Source of the DNA: Ashinkailepas kermadecensis
Lineage: Eukaryota > Arthropoda > Thecostraca > Neolepadidae
Direction: 5' to 3'
Length of the DNA: 64,000 nucleotides
NCBI GenBank assembly: GCA_034440615.1
Contig: JAOTOM010003669.1
Location: 111,489 to 175,488 of the forward strand
Shown: piece by piece, positions 23,784 to 36,989 of the stretch
Layout of the letters: each line of letters opens with the position of its first letter
Numbering within the stretch: position 1 is the first letter of the stretch
Translations under genes and position numbers: made by a program
The notes under the pieces: generated by a model
Seen by the model: only the letters and a program-made list of their open reading frames with translations
Databases searched by the model: none
What the model was told of the DNA's origin: nothing

Positions 23784-24745
23784 TACAAATACAGGGTAGT
23801 ACTCCGTTTTGTCGAGAAAAAGTCATATAACGTGCAAAACGATGCGACAATGCATTAACTTCATATGTCTCATGCGCAGCAAAATTGAAACATGCCTGAT
23901 GCTACAAATTCATGCCATATGAGAGGGAAAAAATATGGGACGTCATCAAGGCTTGAAGGCGAACTTTGGTGTACCTACTAAAGTAGTGGTATCTTGGGTG
24001 GCATTTCATGCGCACTACCAGACATTGGTCTTATATGACTCTGTAAGGTTTGCTTAGGAAGTCATGTGAGCCACAGCTCAGTACCTATTGCTTTCTTCAG
24101 GAATATCAATTATAATACAGTGTCCATGCAGTTTCTTGCTACATTTTTATTTCATGGTATCATAAGCTGGCAGATTGGCTTACATGTGGCTCTCGTTGGT
24201 TCAGTTTGAGACTGGGGTGCCCCATATCAATATTGAATGCATGCACATTGACATTGGGCATGTAGGTACCGAGGTAAATATCAAGCTGATTGTGTGATGG
24301 GTGGGCTGCTGAAGATAATTATAGTTTGTATATCCACAATTTCAATGATAACTGTGATTGTTGTTCACTGGACTGGATTGTATGCAAGTTTGACAATGAC
24401 TGGACATTGAGAATGGAATGAATCCTGTTCAAGCTCCATATGGATGTAGCTTTGCCATTGGTGGTGTGTACAAACACCAGTATGACAATGCAATTGTTGT
24501 TTAGTGACTTAGTATATTTTTCGGACAATCTGGTTTAAAATGCATCAGCATAGGCTAATCTCAACATTTTATGATGTAAGTTGTTCTTCCACAGTGGAGA
24601 TAAATCCAGGTATTTTGTTTTTTTGCACACAATTTTCAATTTTGCAGCAAAATGTGGAGAGTCAGTCCACTATCTAATCCAAATATGTTCCTTTTCAATA
24701 CAAAATGTGCTGGTTAACATCAACTAAGTTTTCTATGTAGCTTCA
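23784..24745 (+). repeat. Outer inverted repeat, left arm
   Basis: About 0.95 kb is the reverse complement of 31717-32652 with moderate divergence. Matching landmarks include the start AATACAGGGTAGT (RC at 32640) and the end ATGTGCTGGTTAACATCAAC (RC at 31722). The arms enclose about 7 kb containing the foldback element and an AT-rich block. Confidence 0.75.
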
Positions 24746-24759
24746 TTTTTTTTTCTATA

Positions 24760-24896
24760 GCTTTCTTATGAGCATAAAAATAGCAGGTAATTGGGGCGGG
24801 GTGCAAATCAACATTGCGCGGGCCAAGATCAACATTGGTGGGGCCATAATCACAATAGGATGCAAATCGACGCCCCTGGGGAACTGCTCTGAAGAG
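24760..24896 (-). repeat. Transposon-type terminus CAGGGGCGTCGATTTGCATCC
   Basis: Read on the minus strand, this begins CAGGGGCGTCGATTTGC and runs on to CTATTTTTATGCTCATAAG. A diverged copy lies on the plus strand at 26006-26140. The paired, oppositely oriented ends sit on either side of the foldback element, which suggests element termini, but target-site duplications could not be confirmed. Confidence 0.5.
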
Positions 24897-25441
24897 TTCA
24901 CGAAGGTGGTTCTTCCTGGTAGTCGCATACCCAAAATAACACAGTTACTACGGACACCATGGTTATCTTGCATGGCTATTAATTATACTCTTTTTAATCG
25001 CGTAACCCTTGTCGAATAACTACCCCGTTATATTCGCATCATCTGGGTTATCCACTTAGGGGTAATAAAATAGTTTTTAGTCATCCAATAACCATACCTT
25101 TATACTCGTTTTTATATGATTACTCGCTTAAAGTTAGTCATTTTTATTTTTTCAGTGCACACTGAATTTTTTTAACTAACTTTAAACTAGTAATCAACAT
25201 AAAACGAGTATAAAAGTATGGTTATTGGATGGCGAAAGCGTATTTTACTACCCTTAAGTGGATAACCCATATATTGCGAATATAACTGGGTCTTTATTCG
25301 ATAACGGTTATGCTGTAGAGTAGGAAAAGATATAGAGTATAAAAGGGTAGGAAATTTTAACCATGTGCGATGTGCGTAGTACCTATGTTATTTTGGGTTT
25401 GCGACCACCAGGCTGAACCACCTTCGTAAACTCTCCAGTGT
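24887..25441. mobile_element. Foldback (hairpin) element, arms about 275 bp
   Basis: Positions 24887-25158 and 25163-25441 are near reverse complements around the centre CAGTGCACACTG. Both arms carry GTGGTTC, the CGCATACCCAAAATAAC-type block, a GTTATATTCGCA block, a TACTCGTTTTAT-type block and AAAGTTAGT. The arrangement is that of a foldback transposon or hairpin MITE; no protein is encoded. A single left arm occurs at about 43505-43781, ending at the same CAGTGCA point. Confidence 0.82.
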
Positions 25442-26005
25442 AGAGTTACCAATATATGACTAGTAATGTGTGCGCATTTTTAAAACACCTCGCGCTAACC
25501 AGTTTGATGGTGTTCAAGTTCTCGCGTAATACAGCCACGCTTTGCAGCCTGCTAAACGTTATACGATTGACCTTTTGCCTGCCGGAGTTTGTAAATCGAG
25601 TAACTTTCTGCCCAACCCCTGCCTGCCGCGATCGAGTAACTTTGTGTAACTGCTTCCACTCGTGCCATGGGGGGGGATGGGCGATTCGCCTTGTCAAGGG
25701 CCAGTTATCGATGCGTTGGCGGCACCATTCATGGCGGGCCTGACTGGTGGGGTCAGAAATCCATCACATCATTTGGCATGGGGTAATTAGGATCGTGTTC
25801 CGGCATAATTTTCATTGAAAATGACGGCTCTCTTCCATTCATGCTTGTGAAAGGTGCATCCAGCTCAGCAAGACCTGTCATTTGATATGAAGCATGACAT
25901 AAATAATCCGGCATACGCATTCATATTCTCCACGTTCACATTCGTATTTTTGTGTGCTTGTTTTCCGACTTACTTATATGATGTTGCGTATGCGATGGTA
26001 GGCAG
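25442..26005. other. Right flank of foldback element
   Basis: Up to about 25560 it is the reverse complement of 43430-43510 (AAATGCGCACACATTACTAG and neighbours), so the foldback sits in the same surrounding repeat at both loci. No gene was recognised in the remainder. Confidence 0.55.
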
Positions 26006-26140
26006 GGGCGCCGATTTGTATCCTTTTGTGGGGGCCATGACCCCACCAATGTTGATCATGGCCCTCCAATGTTGATTTGCCCCCCCCCTCCCCAATAACC
26101 TATGCTATTTCTATGCTGATAAGAAAGCTAAAGGAACAAA
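26006..26140 (+). repeat. Diverged copy of CAGGGGCG terminus
   Basis: It begins CAGGGGCGCCGATTTGTATCC and shares TGTTGAT-type blocks and GATAAGAAAGCTAAAGGAAC with the minus-strand terminus at 24760-24896. Confidence 0.5.
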
Positions 26141-28387
26141 ACGAAAAACACCATTCTACATAGAAAACATGGCTGAAAGGACCAAAACCGACTCAGTCGA
26201 GGACCAAAACCGACTCACTGTCAAACTTTGTTTTTTTACTTTACAAACTTTAACTTTGGTTTTCAAACGGTTTTGGTCCTCGGGTTCAAAGTGGCCTACC
26301 GGTCGGGGCAAGAGCGCTAGAAATTTACCAAAAATAGTATGTTGTAGCGCATGAATCAACGGTTCGAATGGTACCATCCCGGTTGAGTTAGGTAAAAGGG
26401 AAGTGGGTCAAATTTGGGGTCAAAGTTTGGTCAAGTTTGAAAAAGCGAAAAATGACAAAAAAAAACTAAACGCCGTTGGAGGTTAGCATGAGGTTAGCTC
26501 TAGGGGTCTGCATTTCGGTGTAGGGACTTTTCGGCCTAACCTCGTCTAACCGGATAGGGGTAGACGAGGATAAGGGATATCCCCCAAAAAGTTGGTTCAA
26601 AGTAGGGCTCAGTGTCCATGAGGGGTCTGATATACCCACGCGACACTGAACATCCCATAATCTTACCAATTAATTCCATTAAAAATCACTTTTTACATTG
26701 TCGCACTGTGCTTTCAATACTTATATGAGTTTGTCACAACGTACATCAATTGACTCGATATTTTTCTGGGAGTCGATTGGTGTGTGAATTTTTGAAATTG
26801 GACAATTAGGGCGCCAACTGGGGGCCAAAAACCGAAACACCGTAACGCTATGGGAAATGGTGTTTGCTGATTGGCGCCTTTCCTATGGGACTTTTGAACG
26901 CGAATTGCATTAAAGGAAGATGCTACAATCAATTTGACGTAATATAAATCTCGGAAATCCAAAATCAGACGGTAACTTTTCGATTTATTTTGGTTTCGGA
27001 AATTTTTTCCAGGCGAAAAATGCGAAAAAGTGACAAACTGTCAACTTTGCCAGGCTCTGCAGGACAAACTAAGAGAGATAACCGAGCTGGCTTTTCTGCG
27101 CCCGATAGCACTCTAACAGGTCTATATCGTGTCAAAAGAGCATTTCCAGAAAAAAGTGGAAACCTTTTGAGTTATAGGCGTGCAAAGTAGGGGGAAAATT
27201 GCACCTTGTCAATATTTGACGGCCGGTAGCGCTCTCAGTTTTAGGAGTTAAGAAGTGGGGTTCACAACTTAAGCTAAGTGGGTGATGCGCTTTCAAAAAT
27301 GTTGTTTTTTTAAATGTGGAAACGTCCAAAATTTTGAAGTCACTTTCAGAAAAGTACTTAAAACATTCTAGTTTCTTGCACCACATCCGTCATGAGAAGA
27401 CACGTGTTATGTTAGAATTTCGAATAAGGAAAAGTCTTCAATTTTAAGAGTTATTCAACATTTTCTTAAAATTTGGGGGAAAAATCAACTTTTGGCTATA
27501 CCTTTTTCATTTATCATCTTAGCCGGAAACAAATAACATATTCGTGATCAGCGTATAGAACTACGTCGGAAAACATTTTGAAACACATCCCAGCGATATT
27601 GGAAAAATCCAACATTTTTGAACATTTCCATGTACATGTATACATATAATGACCTCTCACGGCCAAAGTTACCGGCCGATGTGCAATATTAGAACGGTGA
27701 TCGATTCAGCATGGACAGGGCTGTCCTTTGCGCTCTTGTGAACTACAAATGTTCTTCATTTTCTTTTCGGCCGTAGGGGGGGGGGGAATAAATAGCATTG
27801 ATCCGATTTTGAAAATTCAATCACCCCACTCAGTGAAAAAAAAAATCCAACACTTTTTTCTTTCATTTTCTGATGTGCACCCCTTGTGCCTTTCAGGATA
27901 AAAATACCAAAAAGCATCGCCCGGTAACATTGCCCCCCCAGAAGAGGTCACATTTTCCCATGTTAAACAAATGGGAAATAATTTTCGAAAGAAAGATGTT
28001 AAATTTTTCTTTTAAATATGTCTAGTAGAATGTATCAGGACTCATTTTTGACGGTGAATCCAGTGGTGGTCGAAATGTGAAGATCCGTCGGTAACTTTAG
28101 AAGTTATGAGCAAAACACTATTTTGTATTTGAAAATACGGTAAAATGGAAAAAAGCCTCTTGGGGAATGACTCGTAGAGGCTAAACCCTACTTCTGATCG
28201 ACATGGACGACATGGGGATTGAAAGAGCTTGAAAGCCGCTATCTTGCACGTTCGAGAAATATCTGCCATCTCCCATTTACATGGCGTGAGGAACTCGTGA
28301 ATTTGGGCAAAAATCGTTTTGCGACAAATTTTTCAAACAGCTCTGGAATGTTGAATTGTTAAGTTGACGATGCAATCCCTGTTGCAA
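26141..28387. other. AT-rich block, probable old repeat
   Basis: This is the left part of an AT-rich, T-run-rich block that extends to about 31690. It contains recurrent words such as CGGTAACTTT and CCGGTAA and short frames on both strands. No protein family or RNA was recognised. Its position between the outer inverted arms (23784-24745 and 31717-32652) suggests one nested insertion. Confidence 0.4.
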
Positions 28388-28822
28388 ACATTTTTTTTGG
28401 TACCGGGCATCAGCAAAAAATACACGAAAAAAATCCTAAATTTGAAAATTTTAAGCACGGTGTACCAAAAGGTAAGTACAACTTTTTAATGTTTTCTTTG
28501 AAACATTAGTTGCCGGCTACGATGGGCTACATTTTATAATTTGGAAGTAAGAAATCCACCGGTAATTTTAACTGTTATTAATTTTCCAAAATCGAAATTA
28601 GGGGGAGATATGTTAAGTCAACGGAAAACAGTGCACCGTAAGAAAAATTATTCAGAAGTAAGTTACCGACGGAGTTTCAAAAATCATACACCACGCGAGA
28701 CACTGCATAGGATATTTTTTTCAGTAATGCTATATGGTGGACCATCGGTTATAGGTAAGGAGCTATTGAGCTTAGAAATTGTGGAAAAAAAATCACAAAT
28801 ATATGTTCTCGTAGAGGCAATT
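28388..28822 (+). repeat. Inner inverted repeat, left arm
   Basis: It is the reverse complement of 29296-29742 at high similarity. Landmarks are GGTACCGGGCATC, GGCTACGATGGGCTACATTT and GGTTATAGGTAAGGAGC. Both arms keep parts of an open frame (KLGGDMLSQR, then VIGKELLSLEIVE), but with a frameshift between arms, so coding is doubtful. Confidence 0.85.
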
Positions 28823-29295
28823 TTTTTCCGAAATCAGAAATATTTCTATAGAGTTGCATAGCGCTTGTGGAGCTCTACCATATCCGCATTGACTCATATT
28901 GGATTACTTCAATAGTTTAGGCTTGAGTGGCTCCCGAAGTTTCCCCATGTTAATCCAATGGGAGCTGCCCAATTTTGGGTTCGATCAATGAAATCTTTAA
29001 AAACGCTTTAAAGTTCTTCTAGATGGACTTCACAGGACCTATTTTTCACGGTGCGTCGACTGGTGTGCGAAAATCCAAGATCTGTCGAGAACCTTCCACG
29101 CTATAAGCATTCCTATATTATTAGGTGTTTTCAAATGAGTTAGTTGTTTTTGTAAAACGTGAATAACTCCATATCGAACAGAGATAGCGACTAATATCAA
29201 GGGACATGATTGATAGACAATTGATCAGAACATATTCCAGTAATTGTATATATCCCTCTATCTCTGTAAGTTTTTCCTCTATTCATGGTCAAATA
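28823..29295. other. Spacer of inner inverted repeat
   Basis: About 470 bases between two near-identical inverted arms. It would form the loop of a very large hairpin. No gene was recognised. Confidence 0.6.
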
Positions 29296-29742
29296 TTGGG
29301 GAAAATGGCCTCTACGAGAACATATATTTTTGAAAACAATTTTCTCCACAATTTCTAAGCTCAATAGCTCCTTACCTATAACCGATGGCCCACCATATGG
29401 CATTACTGTAAAACATCTATGCAGTGTCTTTCGCGTGGTGTAGGATTTTTTAAATTCCGTCGGTAACTTACTTCTGAATAATTTTTCTTACGGTGCACTG
29501 TTTCCCGTTGACTTAACATATCTCCCCCTAATTTCGAGCTTTGGAAATTAATAACAGTTAAAGTTACCGGTGGATTTCTTGCTTCCAAATTATAAAATGT
29601 AGCCCATCGTAGCCGAAAACTAATGTTTCAAAGAAAACTTAAAAAGTTGTACATAACTTTTGGTACACCGTGCTTAAAATGTTCAAATTTGGGATTTTTG
29701 GTGTATTTTTTTCCGATGCCCGGTACCAAAAAAATGCTGTTT
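29296..29742 (-). repeat. Inner inverted repeat, right arm
   Basis: Reverse complement of 28388-28822 (see that entry). Differences are small substitutions and 1-2 base indels, suggesting a more recent duplication than the outer arms. Confidence 0.85.
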
Positions 29743-31716
29743 TTCCAAACTTGTTTTCGTGTTTTTTTTGCAAATGAATTGTCTTTCCAAAACAGATTTT
29801 TGGAATTTTCAAAATATGCAAACTTTTTCCTCAAAATACAACAAAAAAATCCACATTTTTATACCATGTCTAGAGGAGGACATGACGATTTCTCGTACAC
29901 ACCAGTTAGGGCTCGTCGAGATCTATCTAATGATGCATAATTTTTCATCCTCCCGTATGTATTACGGGATTTGCGGGGCCTGGCAGTTTGAGGAATTTTT
30001 TTTCGACAAAATCACAATTGTTTATGTTCATAACTCGGAAAGTTATGGACCAAATCACTATTTAAGGACAGATTCATGATCAGCGCGTTATTCTACGTCT
30101 AACACGATGGCTTAGAACAATTAGTTCGGCCGATTAACATACGAACATGCCTTAAGGATTGCAAAAAAAACTGCTTTGGAAGAAATGCTCTGGATATATG
30201 GATTTTGCTCCCAGGTGAACAAGTTTAAAGCAGCCGTTTTACACATACCTGGGCAAGGTACCCAAATTAGGACATACACTTTCGAATGCCTTTTTGATAT
30301 CCAAAAAAGTTGTTAAATCTTTTTGGCCCTAGGCGGAAATATTTCCGAAAAATGTTTCTGAAATCGATATATGATACGAAGAAATGATTTCTGCAACTAT
30401 TTCAATCCCCCGTGAAATGGGGAAAAAATGAATATTTTTGGGAAACTTTTTCCTTCAAAAATATTTTTTCCACTTTGGTTGAGAATAACTTTCAAAGTTG
30501 TTATCTGAGAGCTTAGGTCGTCATAAAGACTCTTGTGTCGTTCAATTCTGCATCGAACCCTATCAAGAATTTTGGTTTTACACGCATAATTGGATGTACA
30601 GGGTGCTCAGAACTGAACGTTGCTTTTTCCCAAGTTTGACAACATTTGATGAAGACATGGAAATATATTTTCCCCCCCCCCAGGCCAAAACGTATAACAT
30701 TTAGGGAAAAACCGAGGTAGCACGTACATGTAGACTTTCCGTGCGCTTCTTTTCCGATTGTAACGTGTCAAAAATGTATCCAAAAAAAGTTTCAAAAGAA
30801 AAAATTTCAACTTAAAATTTTCTCCCAAAAAAAACATTTTTGGAACAGAATATATATTAGAAAAAGATCGCGGACGTCGAGTTGCATCTAGGAAAGTTTT
30901 GATCAAATCTTGCCCGCGGTAACTTTTCTTCGGAAAACCCAATAAGTAAAATCGTCGTTTTTTTTATTTATTTCGAAATTGAACATTGTGAAAACGCTTC
31001 TTAGAAATGACAAAATAAACCCCAAAATATGAAGAAAAAATCCTAAAAATCCGAAACCAAATTTAAAAAACCTAAAAAAAAAACATGGGTCCGGGAGTAC
31101 GCTTTTCAGGATGGTCGGGTCGGATTTGAAGTTTTCACTTTCAGTAGCACTCAAACCTCTGCCTTGGGTTTATACCACGGTGAATTGACGGAAGGGCAAC
31201 ACCAGGAATGGAGAAGTAAAATATTTTTTACGGAAATGTCCCCCACGTCCAAAGTATGATACATACGGATACGGGGTACACAAAAACTGGTAGAGAAATT
31301 CCCAGGCTACCTGGGAAAGGCCTCCGAAAGGAAATCGGCTGTGGAAATTTTGAGTTATTCGCCTCCCCCCTAAAAAAAAACATGAGTCGATTTTTGTCCT
31401 TTGCGCTAAGTGCACTTTACTACTGGTGATGTTTCTATGTATTAGGAACTGTACTGAAGAAAAAAAACGCGAAAAGTCGGTTTTCGTCATCCTGTGTAAA
31501 ATCGAATATTTGGGGGGCAATTTTTTTCGGTATAGGGGGGTACCCTGGGCATTTCTTAAGCCCCCCCTCCCCCTCCCAAAAATACGGGGGTCACTCAAAC
31601 CAATGGGTAACCGGCTATGCCCGATGCCGTGGAAGGGTTTATGAGTCGATTTCGGTCCACACAGTTTTTGTGAGTCTTTTCAGCTAACCTGAACTTGGTC
31701 TTGGTCTTTTCAGCTA
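29743..31716. other. Right part of AT-rich block
   Basis: AT-rich non-coding DNA. A doubled TCTTTTCAGCTAACCT motif occurs near 31675-31725, just before the outer arm. An AAAAACATGAGTCGATTT-type patch occurs near 31375-31395. No gene was recognised. Confidence 0.4.
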
Positions 31717-32652
31717 ACCTAACTTAGTTGATGTTAACCAGCACATTTTGTACTGAAAAGGAACATATTTGGATTAGATAGTGGACTGACTCTCCACGTT
31801 TTGCTGTAAAATTGAAAATTGTGTGCAAAAACAAAATAGCTGGATTTCCATTCACTGTGGAAGGACAACTTTCATCATAAAATGTTGATATTAGCTGATG
31901 CTAAAGCATTTTAAACCAGATTATCTGAAAAATCTGCTCAACCACTAAACAACAATTGCATTGTCATACTGATGTTTGTACACACCACCAGTGGCAAACC
32001 ACATGCATATGGAACTTGAACAGGATTCATTCCATTCTTAATTTCCAGTCATTGTCAAACTTGCATACAATCCAGTCCAGTGAACAACAATCACATTTGT
32101 CATTGAGATTGTGGCTATACAAACTATAATAAATCCTACATGCCCAATGACAATGTGCATGTATTCAATATTGATATGGAGCACCCCAGTTTCAAACTGA
32201 ATCAACGATAGCCACATGTGAGTAATCTGCCAGGCTGCCAGCTTATGATACCATGAAAGAAAAAAGTCCTCAAGAAGCTACGTGGACACTGTATTATAAT
32301 TCATATTACTGAAGAAAGTAATAGGCACTAAGCTATGGCCCACATAACTTCCTAGACAAACCTTGCATAGCCATACAAGACCAAGGCCCTACAATAATAA
32401 TGTCTGGTAGTGCGCATGAAACTTGAAATGTCATGAAAGGTACCATTTCTTTAAAAGGTCCACCAAAGTTCGTCTTCAGCCCTTGGTGACGTCACAGCTT
32501 TTTTCCTCTAATATGACAGGAATTGGTAGCATGAGGCAAGTTTCAATTACGCTGCGCATGAGACATACGAAGTTAATGCATTGTAGTATAGTTTTGCACT
32601 TTACATGATTTTTTCTCGACAAAACGGAAGACTACCCTGTATTTATATTTAC
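31717..32652 (-). repeat. Outer inverted repeat, right arm
   Basis: Reverse complement of 23784-24745 over nearly its whole length. It then runs into a segment (32655-32770) shared with 47735-48029 in front of family-1 copies C and D. Confidence 0.75.
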
Positions 32653-32770
32653 ATTCCTTCAATTTTATATGGGGGCATGTGTGTTGTTTTGTATGCTTGT
32701 GAGGTGGAATTTTCCCCTTCAATGTTGGCTTGCCCCCATGCCCCATGTTTCTGAAAATTATTGTGGGGAT

Positions 32771-35551
32771 CAGTGATGTACCTAGAATTTGCATCACGGG
32801 GTGGTGGGCAAGCGGATTTGGAGGGGACCCACCTACACCCATTAAAAAACGTTCTCGGATTTCGACCACTATTTTTCAAAGGGGACCTTTTTTAAATAGA
32901 ATAATTAGTGACCAACTGAATTGTTCTGTGGAGGGGCCTGGTGTACCACCATCGTTTCTGAGTCGTCGGATGTAATCCATAACTTCCCACCCTGTTCGAA
33001 GGTTTTCTTTTGGTATCCCTTGATAAGTCACCTCACACTGTTGAAATTACACCGATGCAAATCACCTTAATATGTAAAATTTCCCAATTTCTTGCATTCC
33101 AGTTCATAGCGCCCGGTCGCCACGACGCCAGCGTTCGTACACGTGCACACCCATCTTGCGCATTGGGCACATTCGCCACACTTCGTGCGATGCTACGGTT
33201 TCCGCTAGGCCTCCCACGTTTTGCTAATTGCTGCTACATGATAGACTTGCGCCAAATGTTTACGTGATGGAATACTTCGTATGGGCGTTTGCTGCGAAAA
33301 TTCGATTAAAGACATTCCATCGTTAGTTCTCCACTTCCCACATTTTCAGGTGGTTAAGAAATGTGGGTAGCCGCTGAGCCTTGATGCACCTCATATCTTT
33401 GGTTAAATATGCTCCCAGATTGACTACTGAACCGAGGCCCTGCCTCAGTGTTCAAATTTGGACCCGTTGCGTCTTTCTTCGTCTACGGATGTGTCTTAGG
33501 ACTGCAATCCATTTATGTTAGGTGCCCAACACATTTTCGAAACCCTTGTTCGTTTTAGGGTTTCGTTGCATTTTTGTGCACCGAAAATTTGTTTTAGGTA
33601 CCGGGACGTTTTCGAAGATCCCGATGTGTTTATTTAGTGCCTGGTCTTTTTGTTCTTTTTGGGACCATGTTCCTTTTTGCGGCCACAGCCTCTTTTCAGG
33701 CCCGTATGCGACTTCATAGCCCCTGTGTGTTTTGAGAGCTTCCGGTGTATTTTTTTTTAGAGCTCCCGGTGTGTATATTTCGTGCTGCAGCGCATGCTTT
33801 GGCTCCGGCGCATTTTGCGATACTGTGCGCTTTGGAGGGCCAGGTGCATTTTCGGTCCCCGCTGTGCTTATTTGTTGCTTCTCACGCACATTTGTGGGGC
33901 CCCAGTACGATCTTGGTGCCTCGGTGCGATTTTTAGGGGTACCGGCGCGACTTTTCGCTCCCAGGCGCGTGGTACCGGGGCCGCAACGCCAGTTTTCTGG
34001 GCTCGATGCGATTTATTGTGGATCTTTTCTGGATTTTTTTTCAAGTCCGAATCCCGGCCTGATTTTTTCGGGCCCCTGGTGCCATGTTTTTGTATCCTGC
34101 CTCGATTTTTCGAGCTCCGGTACGTTTTTTTTGCTGGGCCGTACGCGATTTGTGAAGGCATCTGGTGGTATGTTCGGTGCTCCAGAGCCATTTTCCTGAC
34201 TCGGACATTTATTTTTCGGAATCTCTCCTTATTTTTTAGGGCTCCAGCTTGATTTTTTGTCTGGTACCGATGCGATTTGTGGGGTCACACTGTGATTTTG
34301 TGGGGTCCTAGACGCCAATTTTTTGGAGCCCCGACGTGAATTTGTTATGGCTAGATCAAATTTTGGGGACCACCGACGAGAATTGTGGGTCCCGAGCGCG
34401 ATATTTGGTGGACCTGTACGAGTTTTAGGGGCGCGTTGTACTTAGCTGTGTTCCCAACGCGATTTTGGTGGTTCCTGTTGCAAATTTTCGGGCCTCGGAG
34501 CGAGTTTTATGGGGCCCGCTGGATTTATTTGGAGCACGCTATGCGAATTCTGGTGGATCGACGCGAATTTGTGTGGCCATAGCGCGACTTTTGGGGACCC
34601 CGGCACAATTCTTGGGAGCTTACCTCTCCCAGGAGGAAGTTGCCCCTTTGATATGCCAGTGCGGCTACTGAAGGAGTTTTTTTTTCAGTCAATGGCACCT
34701 TTCGGAGTAGAAAAGCCATTCGGATAATTTTTTCCGGACCTAACGAGTCTCGGTGTAATCTTTTTGGAGATAGTTATATTTTTTAAAGGCCCTTGTGGGA
34801 TATTTTTGGGTCCCAGTACTATTCTTCGGTCTTCCGGTGCGATATTATTTCGGTGTCCTGACATGTTTTTTGTCCGGGGCTCAACTGGTTTTCGGGGGAC
34901 TTTGACCCGATTCTTGAGGCCGCAGAGTGACATTTCGGGCAAGATTTGACTTTTGTTTGTGTTTGTGGGGGGGGGGGGCTGCTGCAACTTTTGTGGCCCG
35001 GCGCGACCTTCTGGCCCTCCAGTGTGATTTGCAAGGTCTGCGACGCTACTTTTTTTTAAACGGCAACGTCCATGTGTGATCTTCTGGGCCCCGACGTCAT
35101 TTGCTTGGATCCCAAGCGCGAGTTTTACCAGCCTCGACACTTTTTGGAGGTCCAACACGTTTTGGGGGCTTTTGGCATCATTGTTGGTGCCCCAGGGTGA
35201 TTATCCATGTCCGCATTGTTTTTTTGTTGCCCAGGCTTCATTTGTTTTGGTTCCGATGAGACTCTTGGTGCCCGGTACGACCTGTCGTGTCCCAAGCGTG
35301 ATTTTCAGGGTCCGGGCGTGGCTTTTTGATACCCCCAGGCTCAGCGTGATTTTCAGGGGCTCCGGCTCTTTTGGGGCCGTTTTTGAGAGCCGGCTCTTCA
35401 TATCGTGATTTTCAAGTGCCCCGGCACTACTTTTTTGGCTACCCCAGTGTGATTTTCAAGGGCGCAGACGCGAACTTTTGAGGCACCGAAATAATATTAC
35501 CGCATGGAGGGGGCGACTGCCCCCCCCCCCCCTCCGGTAGCGACGCCCCTG
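32771..35551 (+). mobile_element. Family-1 repeat, copy C
   Basis: It starts with CAGTGATGTACCTAG. The head matches copies A, B and D (for example TTTTGGTATCCCTTGATAAG near 33009 and CGCCCGGTCGCCACGACGCC near 33111). The array is followed by the inner inverted-terminus-like block at 34650-34661. The right end carries CGACGCCCCTGG, that is CCAGGGGCGTCG on the other strand, a different terminus from copy B. Confidence 0.65.
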
Positions 35552-36989
35552 GTTACAAGAGGTAGCTCGCTGGATTCCATCGGCGTGCTTACATTCCCAA
35601 GAATGGTAGTGCTGGACTTCGGGCGTGGGCGGGTGGAAATTGGTTGGATGGAAAGAGGATGCAAATGGATGACCGTTTTTCTACTCATATATACTTTTTT
35701 TACTCTTTGCAGGATTTGCTGGACATACAATTGTGAAACCGAGAGCATCATTGGATGCGAGTATTTACCTTGGAATGATTTGGTGACCTGACTACACGGC
35801 AGGCTTAGTGCATACCCAGGTTCTTGCACGTTTTCTAACACGTTCACAGGTCTAAAAATAAATAGCGAATACTAAGGATGTGACATTTGCATATACAGAA
35901 GCGCAGCCAAGGTGGCCGTCATCCCCTTAGCAACAAAAAAAAACATGAGCTCGAACAAGAAATTTGGAGATTCTCACCGCGCAAAACCAAAAACTTTCAG
36001 CGCTCCAAGCGCGACGAAAACGTTTTCTGTCATATTTTTTTAGGTCGGCCCCCACTTTAGAAGATCCTGGCTGCGCCCCTGAGCATATATACCATTATAT
36101 TCCAACATATATTGTGGCATTACGCGGAGTAGACAATCCCGTAATGGTTACCGGTCCGTGGGTGAGAAAAACGAATGTTCTAAAGGCGTTGAACAACGAG
36201 CCGATAATTGTCCCCCTAAGTGTCGTCCGCATTGCATAATCTTCTTGTACCCACATTGGTACAGCGGTACGATACAGAACTACAAAGATGATTGTCCAAT
36301 TGGTGTGTTGGGTCGATATATAGGCCTCAAAATGCGCGAATGTTTTGAGCGTTGATGTGAGTTATATGTCATAACTAAGAGCATATGCAGATACGTTGGA
36401 ATGGTAATGGCCGGCAAGCCTGTTCCGACATATATTGTGGTGAGCCTTGAAAATGTCTCGACTGGAGTCGTGAGAAGACCCACGACCCAAACCCAGCCTT
36501 TTTCAATGCTCACAATATCCGTTGGAGTAGTCGCAGTGATACGGCGTACAGGTCATTGCTATTTCAACATATTACAATGCCGCCGTACATTCAGCACGTT
36601 CTCCGAGAACTATGCTCAGATACTGTGCAAAGCTAAGTGAGTCGAATGTACATGGTCCATCCCTCAGCTACGGTATCTAGCAAATCAATAACATGGGAAT
36701 CAGGCTTTCAAAATCAGCATTTCGCTTCAATCTGCAACAGTTCCAGAAATTTGCAGCTCCGTTCTGGGCTCGATCGTTAAGCGCCGTGCTGGTCAATGCC
36801 ATACCTGCAGGCAACCTGCTGGCGGTGGTCCTACAGACAGCCACCACGCCACGGAACGTGGCACCGTACCCAGGTGGCACCCTTCGTCCGCCGAACCGGC
36901 GCGAGTGGATTAGGTGTCGGACCAGAGGGGAGGTCTGACAGGTGATCACCCTTTCGAGATATGGAAATGGGCAGCCCGCCGGGGACTCA
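35552..36989. other. Spacer before inverted family-2 copy
   Basis: No gene was recognised. Two copies of an ATATATTGTGG block (36108, 36429), both preceded by AACATAT or GACATAT, lie in a partly repetitive stretch at 36080-36500. The GC-richer patch 36690-36940 has open frames on both strands without a known motif. Confidence 0.4.

Noticed and set aside
28541..28861. 106-residue frame in an inverted-repeat arm
   Set aside because: Similarity to the opposite arm includes a frameshift, and no domain is recognised. It is more likely repeat DNA.
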